Source of the DNA: Cunninghamella blakesleeana
Lineage: Eukaryota; Mucoromycota; Mucoromycetes; Mucorales; Cunninghamellaceae
Assembly (NCBI GenBank): GCA_017871115.1
Contig: JAFCIZ010000006.1
Location: forward strand, 2,418,001 to 2,482,000
Reading direction: 5' to 3'
Length of the DNA stretch: 64,000 bases
Shown: piece after piece, positions 12,737 through 24,634 of the stretch
Layout of the letters: each line of letters begins with the position of its first letter
How positions within the stretch are numbered: the first letter of the stretch is position 1
Translations under genes and position numbers: made by a program
The notes under the pieces: model-generated
What the model saw: the letters and a program-made list of their open reading frames with translations, nothing else
Databases searched by the model: none
Told to the model about the DNA's origin: nothing

Positions 12737-15057
12737 TTAAATGACACTATTCACAATCTCAAAGGCTTGTTTATATACGTCTAATAATTGTTTACATTTT
12801 GCTCTTTCCGTAGCCATCGCTTCATCTTCTTGTAATAATTCATCAAAAAGTTCTCTTTTATATAATGATGTCACCAATCGATTTTGTACAGCTTCACGAG
12901 AATTATTTACTAAAAGGTGCATCACAGCTTTAGGTACTAAATCTTGAATATTCTTTCTTACAATATTAAAATAATTTGTGATTAAAGTACCTAAGTAAAT
13001 AAAAATAAAATATACATTTATATATATTAGTTACACTATATAGATAGCTGAACATTATGTATAGATATTTTTCTTTTTTAAAAAAGAAAGCTAAAAAATT
13101 AAGAAAATAAACCTACGTATCAACTGTGATTCAATTTCTTCTCTATCAGATACTGGATAAGGTGCTTCATCATTATTAATCATTCCATTTTGTTGTTGTT
13201 GAAGAGAGACTTGTTCCATTTTTTTTTCAATTTCGTTTTCCATCATACTACTTACAGACATGGTAGGAGCAAAGCTCTGGACCGAAGTTCCATTAGGTAA
13301 ATCAGATACCAAAGCAGGTCGTTCCGCTTTACTTGCACCACCAAAGAAATAATTTAAAAAGGATTCATTATGATGATGACCACTGCTATTACCATTTTCT
13401 CTAGGATCCGAGTGAGATTTCATATCATCATCAAAGATAGAGCCTCCATTTGCTTTCAAAGCACTTGATACACTACCCATACTAGGCTGTCTTGTAATCC
13501 TTCGCTTTTGGCTGTCTTGTTTTTTCTTTTTTCTTGTTTCCGTTTCTAAATTAGACATGGCACCAGCAGCACCCATAAAATCTGGATGATTAGTATTGAT
13601 ATAAGCCCGTTCAATAGCGATAAGACTTTCAACATAAGTGGAAGTGGGCCCTAATCTTTCTCTTAATAATTCTGATACTACTTCGACTAATTTTGCGTGT
13701 AATTTAGGGTATCTTAATAATTCCTATAATAATATATAAAAAAATGAATATGTTTTCCTCTTGTTTTATTTTATATTTATTATTTTTATTAGCAAAAGCT
13801 ATACCTTATCACCAGTATTATGGCATATTTTCATTAATTCTTCATAAACGAGTTCAACACATCTTAAACTTGGAGATTCTAAAAGTTTGATTTGAGGTTT
13901 GACTAAAAGATCAAAAGCAATTTCTGGAACAAACAACGATGGACGAGGACCTGTTGAATTACGTATAGCTGTTCTAATATCATTATTGGTTAAATTGGAA
14001 CATGGTGGAATGGCGATGAGTGCGTTTCCAAAAACGTTATTAAATATATAATATATTCTAGCACCACCACATCTATAAAAAAATTAAAAAGAAAAAAAGA
14101 AGGGTTAAAAAGAGTGATTATTATTGTTGTTGTTATCACTGTTGCCATTTAATAAATAAATAAATAAATAAAAAAGGATGTATATATATATATATATGTG
14201 TGTGTGTATAACTTACAATTCTTTTGTTGACATTTCAGATGAAGTACCATCAATAGCTGCTACAAAATCATTAGCGAATTTGGTCAAAAGTCTTAAAATC
14301 AGAGATCCCTATATATATATATATATAAAATATTAGTTTTTCATTCTCTTTCCTATTCTTTTTTATTATTATTAGCAAATATATATATATATATATATTT
14401 GTATGTATATAAGTATGTATAAACATATATTTACCCTATGCATAGTTCCTGTTGTTAAAACTGGATCACCATACTGGGATAACTCATGTTGCGTTTGACT
14501 GATCAATGAACTTAATTTGGTACGAAGTTCAGGTAATTTTTCTTTAATATGATTAAATAAAATTTGGTTCAATTGCTTAGAAAGATATTGTGTTCCACAT
14601 CTTGATGCAATGGCTCTATAAGAAGGATGTTGTGTAAAGAATGCATTTTCTGTTTTGAGTGCTTCAGGCATGGATTTGTTTGTTAAAATATCTTGTTGAC
14701 TACGATTCACTACACCAATGAATCCAAATTTTAATGGGTATGATCTTCCTGTTAATATATCTAGAGCATTGGTACCAGCATCCATTAAATCTAATTTTGT
14801 TAATACACCAATGGTTCTCTTGCCTAAAATTTATGTATATATATATATAATATAATATAAACAAAATAAATAAAGTTTAATAAATAAATATGTATTATTA
14901 GGTCATTACACGCTCCTTTTAAAAAAAATCACTTTCTTTTTTTAAAAAATAATATATATACCTTCAGGATCAACTTGTCTTGCTAACTTCAAACTATCCG
15001 AGTTAGCTAAATCCATATTAGCTGGTGTTACGGCCAATATAATACTATGATATATTC

Positions 15058-15088
<31 letters not shown>

Positions 15089-15848
15089 ATATATCAATAT
15101 TACCATTAGTACACATAAACATTTTAAACTGACATAAAAAAAAAAATACTTACCTATTTGGTTTAGAAATATAATCCATCAAAAGGTTTCGAATTTGTTT
15201 TTCGATATCCGTTGGTTGATCACCTAAAATTAATACAGTGTTGTCAATTTTTCAATTCCTAATTAATATATTTATGACCAAATAAAAAATAAAAATAAAA
15301 ATAAAAACTAAATTATAATCTTACCAACAGGAATCTATTAATTAAAACAATGAAATATAAAAAACCATCTTTTACATTAGTAAAATAACATATTAAAAAT
15401 AAAGCAATAATTTATTTATATTTACCTTTGTTAAACCAGGTAAATCGACAAGTGTCAAAGTTAAAACCTTTGGAGAGTAAATACGAAGATGTATTGGCAT
15501 ACGAGAAATGCCTTTATTATCACCAGCAATACGACTTGTTTCACGTTCAATTTCCCTTCGAATCTCGGAGAAATCATAATACTTTTTATCTTGTGTATGT
15601 AAAAATTCACCATATTCTGAAGCATCCTTTTGTCTACTTGTAATCAACTGAAGAATTAAAGGCCGACGTGTCACTATTCCTGATCCTCTTGCTAAACAAT
15701 CATGACCAATAATACTTTCTAATACAGACGACTTCCCTGAGGACTGAGAACCTACTACAACAATTTGTGGTAAATCCAAAGCATCATGGGCATTGATAGA
15801 AGAAACAACGGTTTGTAATTTATTTGTTAATTGTATAAGATCTTCCAT
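12737..15848 (-). CDS. DNM1: Dynamin-related GTPase of the Dnm1/Drp1 type
   Basis: A multi-exon gene for a dynamin superfamily GTPase that constricts mitochondria and peroxisomes. The GTPase domain has the P-loop GSQSSGKS (residues 33-40), the switch I region [11 protein letters not shown]3 DLPG (in [11 protein letters not shown]), and G4 TKLD (in [20 protein letters not shown]), followed by [14 protein letters not shown]. The middle/stalk domain has [60 protein letters not shown] and [11 protein letters not shown] Ser/Asn-rich variable insert (insert B) contains NYFFGG, as in Dnm1 proteins, and the GTPase effector domain ends in AFEIVNSVI. Absence of a PH domain and of a proline-rich tail separates it from classical dynamin; a Vps1 identity is the main alternative, less favoured by the insert. 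The first exon is 15393-15848. Confidence 0.92.
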
Positions 15849-16448
15849 CTTTTTTAAAAAACAGAAAAAAATAATATGAGTAAAAAGAAAATCAAAAAAC
15901 TATTTTTTGTAAAAAAAAATACTATATAAATAAAATAATGATAGTAATATAAGAATAAAAATGAAAAAGAAAAAGAAAAAAAAAGTATATAAAAGGGTAT
16001 GAAAGGACAAAATGTGAAGGGTCGAAACAAAAATAAAAAACAAAAAAGAAAAAAAGAAGTGGAAAAAAAGTTTGGATTAAAAATTCAAAAAAAGGTACGG
16101 GCGGATTTTTAAATTTTTTTCTGGTGCTTTTTTTTCTAACACCATAAAACTTTCATAAGAATAAAAACAATAAAACATTATTTATTAATTATACTTATTC
16201 TATTTTATTCCTTTTCATAACATCTCATTTAATAATTTTTAAAAATATGAAAAAAATCAAGAATGCTATTTTTTTTTATCTATAAAGTGGAAAAATCATA
16301 TCAATATAGAAATTTAATATTTGAACTCAGTGGGCCAAACAAACGTCACAGGCCTTGAATAAAAAAATAAAATTATTTTGGAGGGTTGGTTGTTTTTTTT
16401 TTTTCACTTTTTCCTCTCCCTCCCTACTCTTTTTTATAAATACAAAAA
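15849..16448. promoter_or_regulatory. Divergent promoter region of DNM1 and COX9
   Basis: A 600-bp gap between head-to-head genes of a mitochondrial fission GTPase and a respiratory subunit. A pyrimidine-rich tract (TCCTCTCCCTCCC, about 16412-16425) lies just before the COX9 start, the kind of CT block often seen upstream of highly expressed fungal genes. No specific operator was identified. Confidence 0.4.
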
Positions 16449-16616
16449 ATGATTGCTCCTATCACTGGTAAACTTAAGAAACAATTCTTCAAGGACCTTA
16501 CTATCTCTCTTACTCTTGGCGCTGCTGGTGGTGCTGCCTGGTGGAATCTTTACCACATTCCTAATGTTCAACGTCGTGATGCTTATTATGCCAAATTAGA
16601 AGCTAGCAAACAATAA
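16449..16616 (+). CDS. COX9: Cytochrome c oxidase subunit VIIa (Cox9-type)
   Basis: A single-exon gene of 55 residues. Begins IAPITGKLKKQFFKDLTISL, followed by one membrane helix (about residues 16-34), the WWNLYHIP loop and the tail RRDAYYAKLEASKQ. This matches the fungal COX VIIa/Cox9 pattern (APITG, membrane helix, R-x-x-Y-Y-A-x-L) at the usual length of 55-60. It is a small subunit of complex IV in the inner mitochondrial membrane. Codons such as ACC, CTT and GCT dominate, in keeping with high expression. Confidence 0.92.
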   Translation: MIAPITGKLKKQFFKDLTISLTLGAAGGAAWWNLYHIPNVQRRDAYYAKLEASKQ

Positions 16617-18232
16617 ATACTTTTAATACAACAAAAATAATAATAATAACAACAAATCCTCAATTATATTTTTCAATTTATCATCAGCAAAACTACAACA
16701 ATAATAATAAATATATTCAACTTAGTTTCGATTTTTATTGATATTATTTTATGCAAATGTATTAAAAAAAAAGTATAAGGAAAAATATATTTATTTTTTT
16801 TATATAGATATATTGATACAGTCAATAATAAACTTAACTGCTATTTAAAAAGCTCTTGTTCAAATATAATATTTTTATTACTATGTGTATCTATATTACT
16901 TTTTATTTTATTTTTTACCTGAACTTCTATATATATAGGGACTATACTAAAGTGCTATCATATTACTTTACAACGCCAAATAACAATAATATTTGCAACA
17001 CTAGTTAAATAAATAGGAATAATGGATATATATATATATATATATATATATAACCTACGCTCTTAAAAAAACTATATATATATGTATATATATAAAGGAA
17101 AAGGATAAACGAGGATAGATAACAGATAGGTATATAATGTATAGAAAACTATATCAGATCACTTTTTTTAATTTATAGCGTCATTTTTTCAAAATAAATA
17201 TTTTTTATTACAATTTTAATATTATTATAACTATTTTTATATCAAACAGTTTCTAATTTTTTTTAATAACTAGTTTTATCCTTCGAGAGTGAACAATTAT
17301 TGAATATACATTGTATTTTTTTAATAAAAAAAAAAGTTTTAATATTACGTATATCTATTCGCTTTTTGAGTATTACTACATATGTAGTAAAATATTAAAA
17401 TATTTTTTATAAAAAGATGAGCGATATTCAAGGTAAATCAAGTTATATATTTTTTTATGCATAGATAATTATTGTCTAATTAAAACAACAATCCTTTAAT
17501 TATATATGTATATAATGCATTCATACTTTTTTTTTGTCATTAAAAATTATATTTAAAAAATAAGTTGCTACTAAGATCTCACTCTACATCTATAAACTAT
17601 CACTAGAGTAATATGTACGTACGATAGAGATAAAAAATAACAATTATATATAAATTTACTCGCAAAATTTATATGATGCCCTTAACTCTCACCGTGTTTT
17701 ATTAAAACCATTATATATAATGGATAGTTTTGTTAGGAAATTAATACAAAGAATAGTTGATATATTCTATTTCCAAAAAAATAAATAATCATAAAAGGAT
17801 GAACAAGTGACTATCTTGAGTAAAAGAATACCATTATAAATAAATAAACGAGCGTTACTTTGAGTAGAAAAGAGAAATGCTACTTTAAGTAATACTAAAA
17901 AAGTGAAAATAAAAGAGATCGCCGTCCAATAAACCGAAGTGTATAAATATAATATGAATAAAAACAATCCATGTATGAAAACGTTTTTTTATATGTAAAA
18001 TATTAATCTATATTTGAAAACTGTGAATAGAATAGTTGAGCGTTTTAAAAATAAAATAAATCTTTCAAATGATCGAAATTAGAATAGTTTTGTTTTTTTA
18101 TATTGAATAGATAATAATACATAAAAATATCATAAAATGCATGCAGGTACAATTTATAATATAATAAAAATACAAAAGTAAACATTTTAATTTATTTTAT
18201 TTTATATTTAATTACTGAACTAACTACATTTA
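16617..18232. other. Long AT-rich intergenic region
   Basis: A 1.6-kb tail-to-tail spacer between COX9 and the quinone oxidoreductase gene. It has TA-repeat tracts (17026-17052, 17073-17092) and no reading frame with coding character. Confidence 0.5.
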
Positions 18233-19146
18233 TTAAGGACGTAAGATAAGTTTGCCAGTAGTGACTCTACCTTGAATATCTTGAAGGGCTTGAGCAGCAT
18301 CTTTCAAATCATACACTTTATGAATACGGAATTTCAAAACATTTTGATCAACATAGGTCATCAATTCATTATACCATTTTGTAAATTCTTCTGGAGTAGC
18401 CAAATAGTTATAGAGTGTAGGACGCATCAATTTAATATTCTTTTGAGCCAAGAGAGCAATACTAAAAGGAGGGATTACTCCAGAAGCATTTCCAAAAGAA
18501 ATAAAAGTACCTAATCTTCTAACACAGGCCAAAGAAGTTTCAAAAGTTGATTGACCTACACCATCTAAAATAGCATGACACCCTAATCCATTGGTTATTC
18601 CATTAACTTTTTCAACCACGTCCTCTTCGCTATAATTAATTGTATGGTGGGCTCCGTTTTCTTTGGCCAATTCACATTTGGCTTGGGTACTTGCTGTTCC
18701 AATTACAGTAGCACCCAAATGATTACATAACTGTGTTAATAAAAGTCCAACCCCACCAGCGGCTGCATGAATTAATACATAATCTATTAATATATTATAT
18801 TAAATAAAAATAACAATAATAATAACAAAAAAAAAAAGGTGAATAATGCCGACTTGTTTATTTATTTATTTATATAAATAATAATAATAATAATAATAAA
18901 AAGCATTCATTTGTTTACCTCCTTTCTTAACTGGATAGCCATCTTTTACCATCGTAATAGCGGTTAAACCTTGTAAAAGAGCAGCTGTAGCGGTATCATA
19001 TGAAATAGAATCAGGCAATTTACCGACCGTAGAAAGATTCGTTTTTGTATATTCAGCATAACCAGATCCACCCATATGAGCAACTCTATCTCCAATTTTA
19101 AATCCAGTAACACCTTCACCGACTTCTGTAATTTCACCAGCACTAG

Positions 19147-19177
<31 letters not shown>

Positions 19178-19666
19178 TAATAAAGCAAGAAGAATAGACA
19201 TTAAATATTTGACATTAACTCTATTCATACATTTATTTATCTTCCCCTTATTATATTATATTATATTATATGCTACCTTTCGCGTCCAAGAATGAATGGT
19301 AAGGGTAACTTGTAAATACCTTTAAGATGGTAAGTATCAATCATATTAATACCTAAAAAGTATAAAGAAAATAAAGAAATAAACAAAAGGAATAGTTATT
19401 TAGTTAGTTGGTTATATAATATATAATAATAATAATAATAATAGAGAATAAATAAGTATACACATACCAATACTATGATTTTTGATAACAATTTCTCCCT
19501 GGCCAGCTTTGGGAAGTTCAACGTCTTTATAGATTAATTTATCAACATCACCATTTTCTTCAACAACAATAGCTTTCATAGTAGTCGACATAGTTCTTGA
19601 TAATATTTTTGAAGTTTGAAATAAAGTAGGGACTATTCTTTTTGTAATAGAAGTTGATAACATCAA
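18233..19666 (-). CDS. NADPH:quinone oxidoreductase, zeta-crystallin type
   Basis: Four or five exons encode a medium-chain dehydrogenase/reductase without the zinc ligands. The first exon (19666 downward) has a basic, Ser/Thr-rich leader (MMLSTSITKRIVPTLFQTSK) that looks like a mitochondrial presequence; an internal Met at MSTTMKAIVVEE could start a cytosolic form. The GroES-like part has AGEITEVGEGVTGFKIGDRV and ALLQGLTAITMV. The NADPH-binding Rossmann loop is HAAAGGVGLLLTQL (AxxGGVG), followed by GATVIGTAS and ILDGVGQSTFETSL. The C terminus GRVTTGKLILRP is typical of the QOR subfamily (yeast Zta1). These enzymes make one-electron reductions of quinones. Confidence 0.9.
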
Positions 19667-20305
19667 AAGAAAAAAACAAAAAAAAAAAGAAAAGAGAGTG
19701 AGAAAAAAAAAATCTTTTATGCTTTTAAAAAAATAATAACCGTGGCAAAAAGTCCTGTCAAAATTGTAAACCGAAAACCCGCACCTTTTTTTAATTAAAA
19801 TATAAGTAATGTCACGATTTATTTATATCCAACCTTTTTATTCAGATAAAAACTATATTACGTATTAAAAGTTTTTTTTGTATCAATATACAATTTTTTT
19901 ATTTTACTACCCATTTTTTTTTTTTACTTGAACTTTAGTTATGTAACACTGATTACTAATCGCTCGATGATGCAAAAATGGTTATCAAAGTTTTTTAAAA
20001 AAAATAAAAACAAAAATAGATAAAACAGATAATTATATATTATACACATTGAAATAATAAATAAGTTTATTGATATGCATAAAAAAGGAAAGGAACATAG
20101 ATATATATATATAAATGGAAAATAAATGTTCACTAAGGGCAGAATGAAGAAACTTTTTTTTAAATATTATACGATTTTTTAAAGCTTGATCAAAATTAAA
20201 CCTCAGATACTAAGTGGGGCAACTCAGCATAAAACATGACAATCCTTTTCTTTTTCACTCCTCTCTTCATTAAAAAACAAAATATACCTAAAGATTAAAA
20301 GAAAC

Positions 20306-20626
20306 ATGTTCACTTTACGCTTATATTGTAAGCATCTTGTTAAAAAAAAATTAAAAAAACAAAAATAAACAAACTTTTTTTTCCCTATTTCTTACTGATA
20401 CTGATTTTGGTGCTCGGGACTTAGTTGCCAATATTTTCGCTTCTTCTGCTGTTGCTACCACCAACACTGGTTAAGCGAAAATTATTACTTTAAAATAAAT
20501 GCGCATTTCAGCAAATCTACTAAAGCAACAGCTATACTTCATATCATTGCTACCAACACCACTGCTGCTATCAACGCGTCAAATGCTGTAGCTAATACTA
20601 TCAACAAACTCGACAACATCCAATGA
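20306..20626 (+). CDS. Putative small Thr/Ala/Asn-rich secreted peptide
   Basis: A tentative three-exon model (20306-20327, 20425-20469, 20526-20626) gives 55 residues: MFTLRLYFANIFASSAVATT at the N terminus, which looks like a short signal sequence, then a Thr/Ala/Asn/Ile-rich mature part with NTTAAINASNAVANTINKLD. Intron 1 has a strong GTAAGC donor and TTAG acceptor; intron 2 (GTTAAG ... AAAG) is weaker, and the stronger CAG acceptor at 20511 is out of frame. Codon choice (ATC, AAC, ACC, GCT) is like that of the neighbouring ribosomal P0 gene and unlike the AT-rich average, so high expression is inferred. No family recognised. Confidence 0.4.
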
Positions 20627-21123
20627 CAAAGTCCAGTATTTTTGATTCTAGTCAATTTAAATTTTGTAACATTTAATAAGTACGTGTTTATATATTTAAA
20701 AAAAAAATAAAAAAAAAAAAATATCGCTACAAACATTAAAAAAAAAAAACTATGGTAAACACCCTGTGTGTGTAGAGCATTACCAACCATCCAATTAGAA
20801 ACGAGAAATCACGGAGTTTTAATTTAATCCTATATAGTTAATTTTTTTTAAAAGTATATGCTCTTTCTCTTTTTTTAAGGTAAAGAAATAGACTATACAT
20901 TTTATTTTTTATTTTACAGGCATCCATCTATTAGAATGGTACCATCCACTCATTTATTGATCCATCCATCTAATATGATTATAAACGATAAATAAAAAAC
21001 AAATCATCTTATTTTATTACCATTATTATTATTAAATATATATCTTGTTTGTAATGAATCCAATCCTCTTCATTCATCTATGTAGGCATCTTTAAAAGTC
21101 CTTGAACAGTTTATATATACAAC
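20627..21123. promoter_or_regulatory. Upstream region of the ribosomal P0 gene
   Basis: Holds poly-A/T tracts and, near the start codon, the segment CATCTATGTAGGCATC and a TATATATAC box about 10 bp before the ATG. No defined operator seen. Confidence 0.3.
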
Positions 21124-22270
21124 ATGTCAAAGCGAGAAGCCAAAGAAAACTACTTCCTCCGTTTAAAGGAATACTTGGACACTTACAAGTCCATCTTCAT
21201 TGTCAACGTTGACAATGTCAGCTCCAACCAAATGCACCAAATCCGTCACTCTTTACGTGGTGAAGGTGTTGTCCTTATGGGTAAGAACACCATGGTTCGT
21301 CGTGCCTTAAAGACCTTCGTTGGTGAACGTCCTGAATTTGAACGTCTTTTACCCCACGTCAAAGGTAACATTGGTTTCGTTTTCACTAACGGTGACTTGA
21401 AGGATATTCGTGACAAGCTTCTTTCCAATCGTGTAAGTATTTTTTTTTATTGAAGAAAATTATGCATAAAATAAGGTAAAATAAAATAGGTAGGATTGAT
21501 TTTTTAATTATGTGTATCGATTCTTTTATTTTTATTTTATATTATGTATAATCATAATATTAATAGGTTGCTGCTCCTGCTCGTGCTGGTGCCATTGCTC
21601 CTGTTGATGTTGTTGTCCCTGGTGGTAACACTGGTATGGAACCCGGTAAAACCTCTTTCTTCCAAGCTTTAGGTATCCCCACCAAGATTTCTCGTGGTAC
21701 TATTGAAATTGTCAGTGATGTCAAATTAGTTCAAACTGGTGAAAAGGTCGGTGCTTCCGAAGCTGCTTTACTTAACATGATGAACATTTCTCCCTTCACT
21801 TATGGTATGGGTATTGTTCAAGTTTATGATGAAGGTTCCACCTTCTCATCTGAAGTCTTGGATGTCTCTGAAGACCAATTAGTTGCTAACCTTTTAGCCG
21901 CTATCCGTCAAGTTGCTTCCATCTCTTTAGCTGTTGGTTACCCCACTTTGGCCTCCGTTCCTCACTCTCTTATCAATGGTTACAAGAACTTATTGGCTGT
22001 TTCCGTTGCTTCCGATTATACCTTTGAAGGTTCCCAAAAGATTAAGGAATACCTTGAAAACCCTGAAGCCTTCGCTGTTGCTGCCCCTGTTGCCGCTACC
22101 GGTTCTGCTGAATCTGGTGCTGCTGAAGAAGCTGCTCCTGTTGAAGAAGATGAATCTGATGATGTAAGTTTAAATATATATATATTTAAAAAAAGAAATG
22201 CTGAGTATGGATAGATTACTTATTTTTATTTTTTTCTAAATAGGATATGGGCTTCGGTCTCTTTGATTAA
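21124..22270 (+). CDS. RPP0: 60S acidic ribosomal protein P0 (uL10)
   Basis: Three exons (21124-21432, 21567-22163, 22244-22270) give 310 residues, the expected length. P0 anchors P1/P2 dimers on the large subunit and forms the base of the GTPase-associated stalk. The rRNA-binding N-terminal domain is clear ([37 protein letters not shown]), followed by [20 protein letters not shown] and [17 protein letters not shown]. The Ala-rich hinge and acidic C-terminal tail end in [13 protein letters not shown], the conserved stalk tail. The last exon is a 27-nt mini-exon encoding DMGFGLFD plus the stop. Codon use is strongly biased towards C-ending codons. Confidence 0.98.
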
Positions 22271-23300
22271 ACAGTTTATAACTCATCACACTCACTTTAA
22301 TGAATTTTCCAATAAAAGATTTGATGTATTCTTTTGTAAAAATAATTTTTGAACGAACGGTATGCAACTTTTTTTTTAAAAAACCTGTTTTTTTATAGAG
22401 GGGGATAAAAAAATTGCTATGCATGATAAATATTCTTTTTTTTATACAACTGGAAACTATTTAAACTCAGGGTGTTTGCCACTCATTTTTTTCAACATTT
22501 GTGAATGTTGTTTATCGTTAAAAAGAATGATCCTTTTATTTTTTTGATTTCTCGGTTTTTTTTTTTTACAAAATATAAAAACAAAAAGAATATTGATTTC
22601 AAGTAATATTATATATATATATTTAAAAAAAAAAACTGTCAGAACGAGTAAAATACACTTATATACGTGCATCTATGTTTATATGCTTAGTTTTTTTTTT
22701 GTAATACATTTAAATCAAAATAACTATTGGTGAGATTTTGCTTTAAATAAATTCGAGGTGATTTGAATCATTTTCTAATTTTATTTTATTTTTAATTATT
22801 ACCCAATATTCTTTTCTGTTTTTAGTTTAACTCATAAAAAAACAAAAAATGATCATCACTTATTTTTAAAAAGAACAGTTACACTAAAATAAAATATCAT
22901 ATTTATATATCATCATGAGTTTTTTTATTATTGTCTTTTGGAAAGTTATATATAGCCTTGAGAATAAAATAAAATAAAATATATAAAAATGATATAAATA
23001 TAATTATAAAAATAGATAGCTGAATGATCATTATAATATAATAATAATAATATAATAATAATAATTCATAATAACCTTTTAATTAAATCAAAAATATTAG
23101 TGTCTGGCACACAAGCATATAAATTGCTGGATAAAAATAAATGATTGGCTAAATATAAATTATTTAAACACAGCTATTGATCACAAATCATTATATTTTA
23201 CGCTATAATTTTTTTTTAGTTCATTTTCTTATTCTTCTTCCTCTTCTACTATTACTTTTTTTTCTTTTCCTTTACATATATATACAGCTAATTATCTATT
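22271..23300. other. Intergenic region, nothing recognised
   Basis: About 1 kb between two plus-strand genes; AT-rich with CT-rich runs just before the next start. No exon or RNA gene seen. Confidence 0.5.
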
Positions 23301-24191
23301 ATGGGACAATCACTATTACATTTTGTAGGCGTATTGGCGTCAGGAGCAGCCTTGATTTTATTAATATTAGTGAATTTAGGGATCACCTTTAATAGTACCT
23401 TTTTACCTAAATTAAGTTTAGTAGAAGCCAGTTTTGCAAATCAATTATTAAAAGTAGGGCCATATAATATGTGCCTTTCTAACGATCAAACTTCATTTTG
23501 TACCGAACCATCACCTATATTTACTCTTGGTAATAAACTAATGAAAAATAAATAAAATTCATTAGAATAGTAATAATAATAAGGAAAGAATTCCTTTGTA
23601 TAAAAAACAATGTCTAATTTTTTTTATTGTAGATACAACTGTTTTAGAAAATCTTGGAATAAAAGATATTGATATGAATGCTATTAATCAATTATCTACT
23701 GCTTTAAAATTTATTGTTTTATTAATTCCTTCTACTGTATTAGCTGCTGGTTCAATGCTTGGTAAAAAAAAAATAAAAATAAAAAAAAAAAGAAAGATAG
23801 GAAAAACACTATATTTTTTAATTATTATAATATATTAATTATTTTATTTGATTGATTTTTTTTTTTTTTTTAAGGATGGTTACTTATACGCGAACATCGA
23901 TCAAGTAATAAATTGCCTATAATAGGATCTCTTGTCAGTATATTCGGTGTAGTGCTTAGTACAGCAACTTTAGTAATCATCATTATATGTTATCAAGCGG
24001 TATTTAAAGCTCTTGCCACAAAAATAGATTTAACATTTCATTGGGGGCCTTCATTATATTTATTAGCTATAGGTGGGTGTGGTTGCTTAACTGTTTCCTT
24101 CATCTTTTTTGTTATTTCTTGTTTATTATTTAAAGGATATGATGAATATGCTTATTTCCATACAGATTCTGATAATGGATATCAATACTGA
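23301..24191 (+). CDS. SUR7/PalI-type four-pass membrane protein
   Basis: Three exons (23301-23529, 23633-23761, 23875-24191) give 224 residues. Transmembrane segment 1 is at about residues 8-28 (LASGAALILLILVNLGITF), followed by an extracellular loop with a Cys pair (MCLSNDQTSFC). Segments 2 (LKFIVLLIPSTVLAAGSML), 3 (IIGSLVSIFGVVLSTATLVI) and 4 (CLTVSFIFFVISCLLF) come next, then a short tail with Tyr and acidic residues (FKGYDEYAYFHTDSDNGYQY). This topology and the loop cysteines match fungal claudin-like SUR7/PalI proteins, which organise eisosome domains or sense ambient pH. Which branch applies cannot be told. Confidence 0.72.
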
Positions 24192-24634
24192 TCAAAAATA
24201 TATATATTATTTGTATTTTTAATAATAAATATGTATATATATAAATATATTATAAAATAAAACCCCATGACCTTTTTTTGATATAAATATTAAAAAACAT
24301 ATCATTTTTAGTGTGAATTTAAAATGGACGATCCCTTATATAAATGCAAGAAAAATATTTAAAAAATTTTATCCCAGCATATTTTTTTTTTCCTTCTCTC
24401 GTTTTTTTTTTGAGTGAGAAAAAAACGCCCTTTACATAAAAACTTGTTTATAATTTTTGTTTTTGTTTTTATTTCTTTTTTCTTTCTTTTATTTTTTCTT
24501 TTTTCTTTTTCATTTTTTCTTTTTATATCCACTACTTTTATATATAATTGACTGTATATATATATATATATATAATTATACATATATATATATTTTGTAT
24601 CATATAATAATAATTATAATAATAATAATATAAA
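24192..24634. other. Promoter-proximal low-complexity region
   Basis: Poly-T with C (TTTCTTTTTTC) and TA repeats upstream of the ankyrin-DIL gene; no exon seen. Confidence 0.4.

Noticed and set aside
17767..17967. Hydrophobic 66-codon minus-strand frame
   Set aside because: Typical AT-rich chance frame (Phe, Leu, Ile, Tyr), with no start context, introns or conserved pattern.
20539..20790. Minus-strand hydrophobic frame of 83 codons
   Set aside because: The plus strand of its 3' part shows preferred C-ending codons and a sensible peptide, while the minus frame runs through a poly-Phe translation of A/T tracts.
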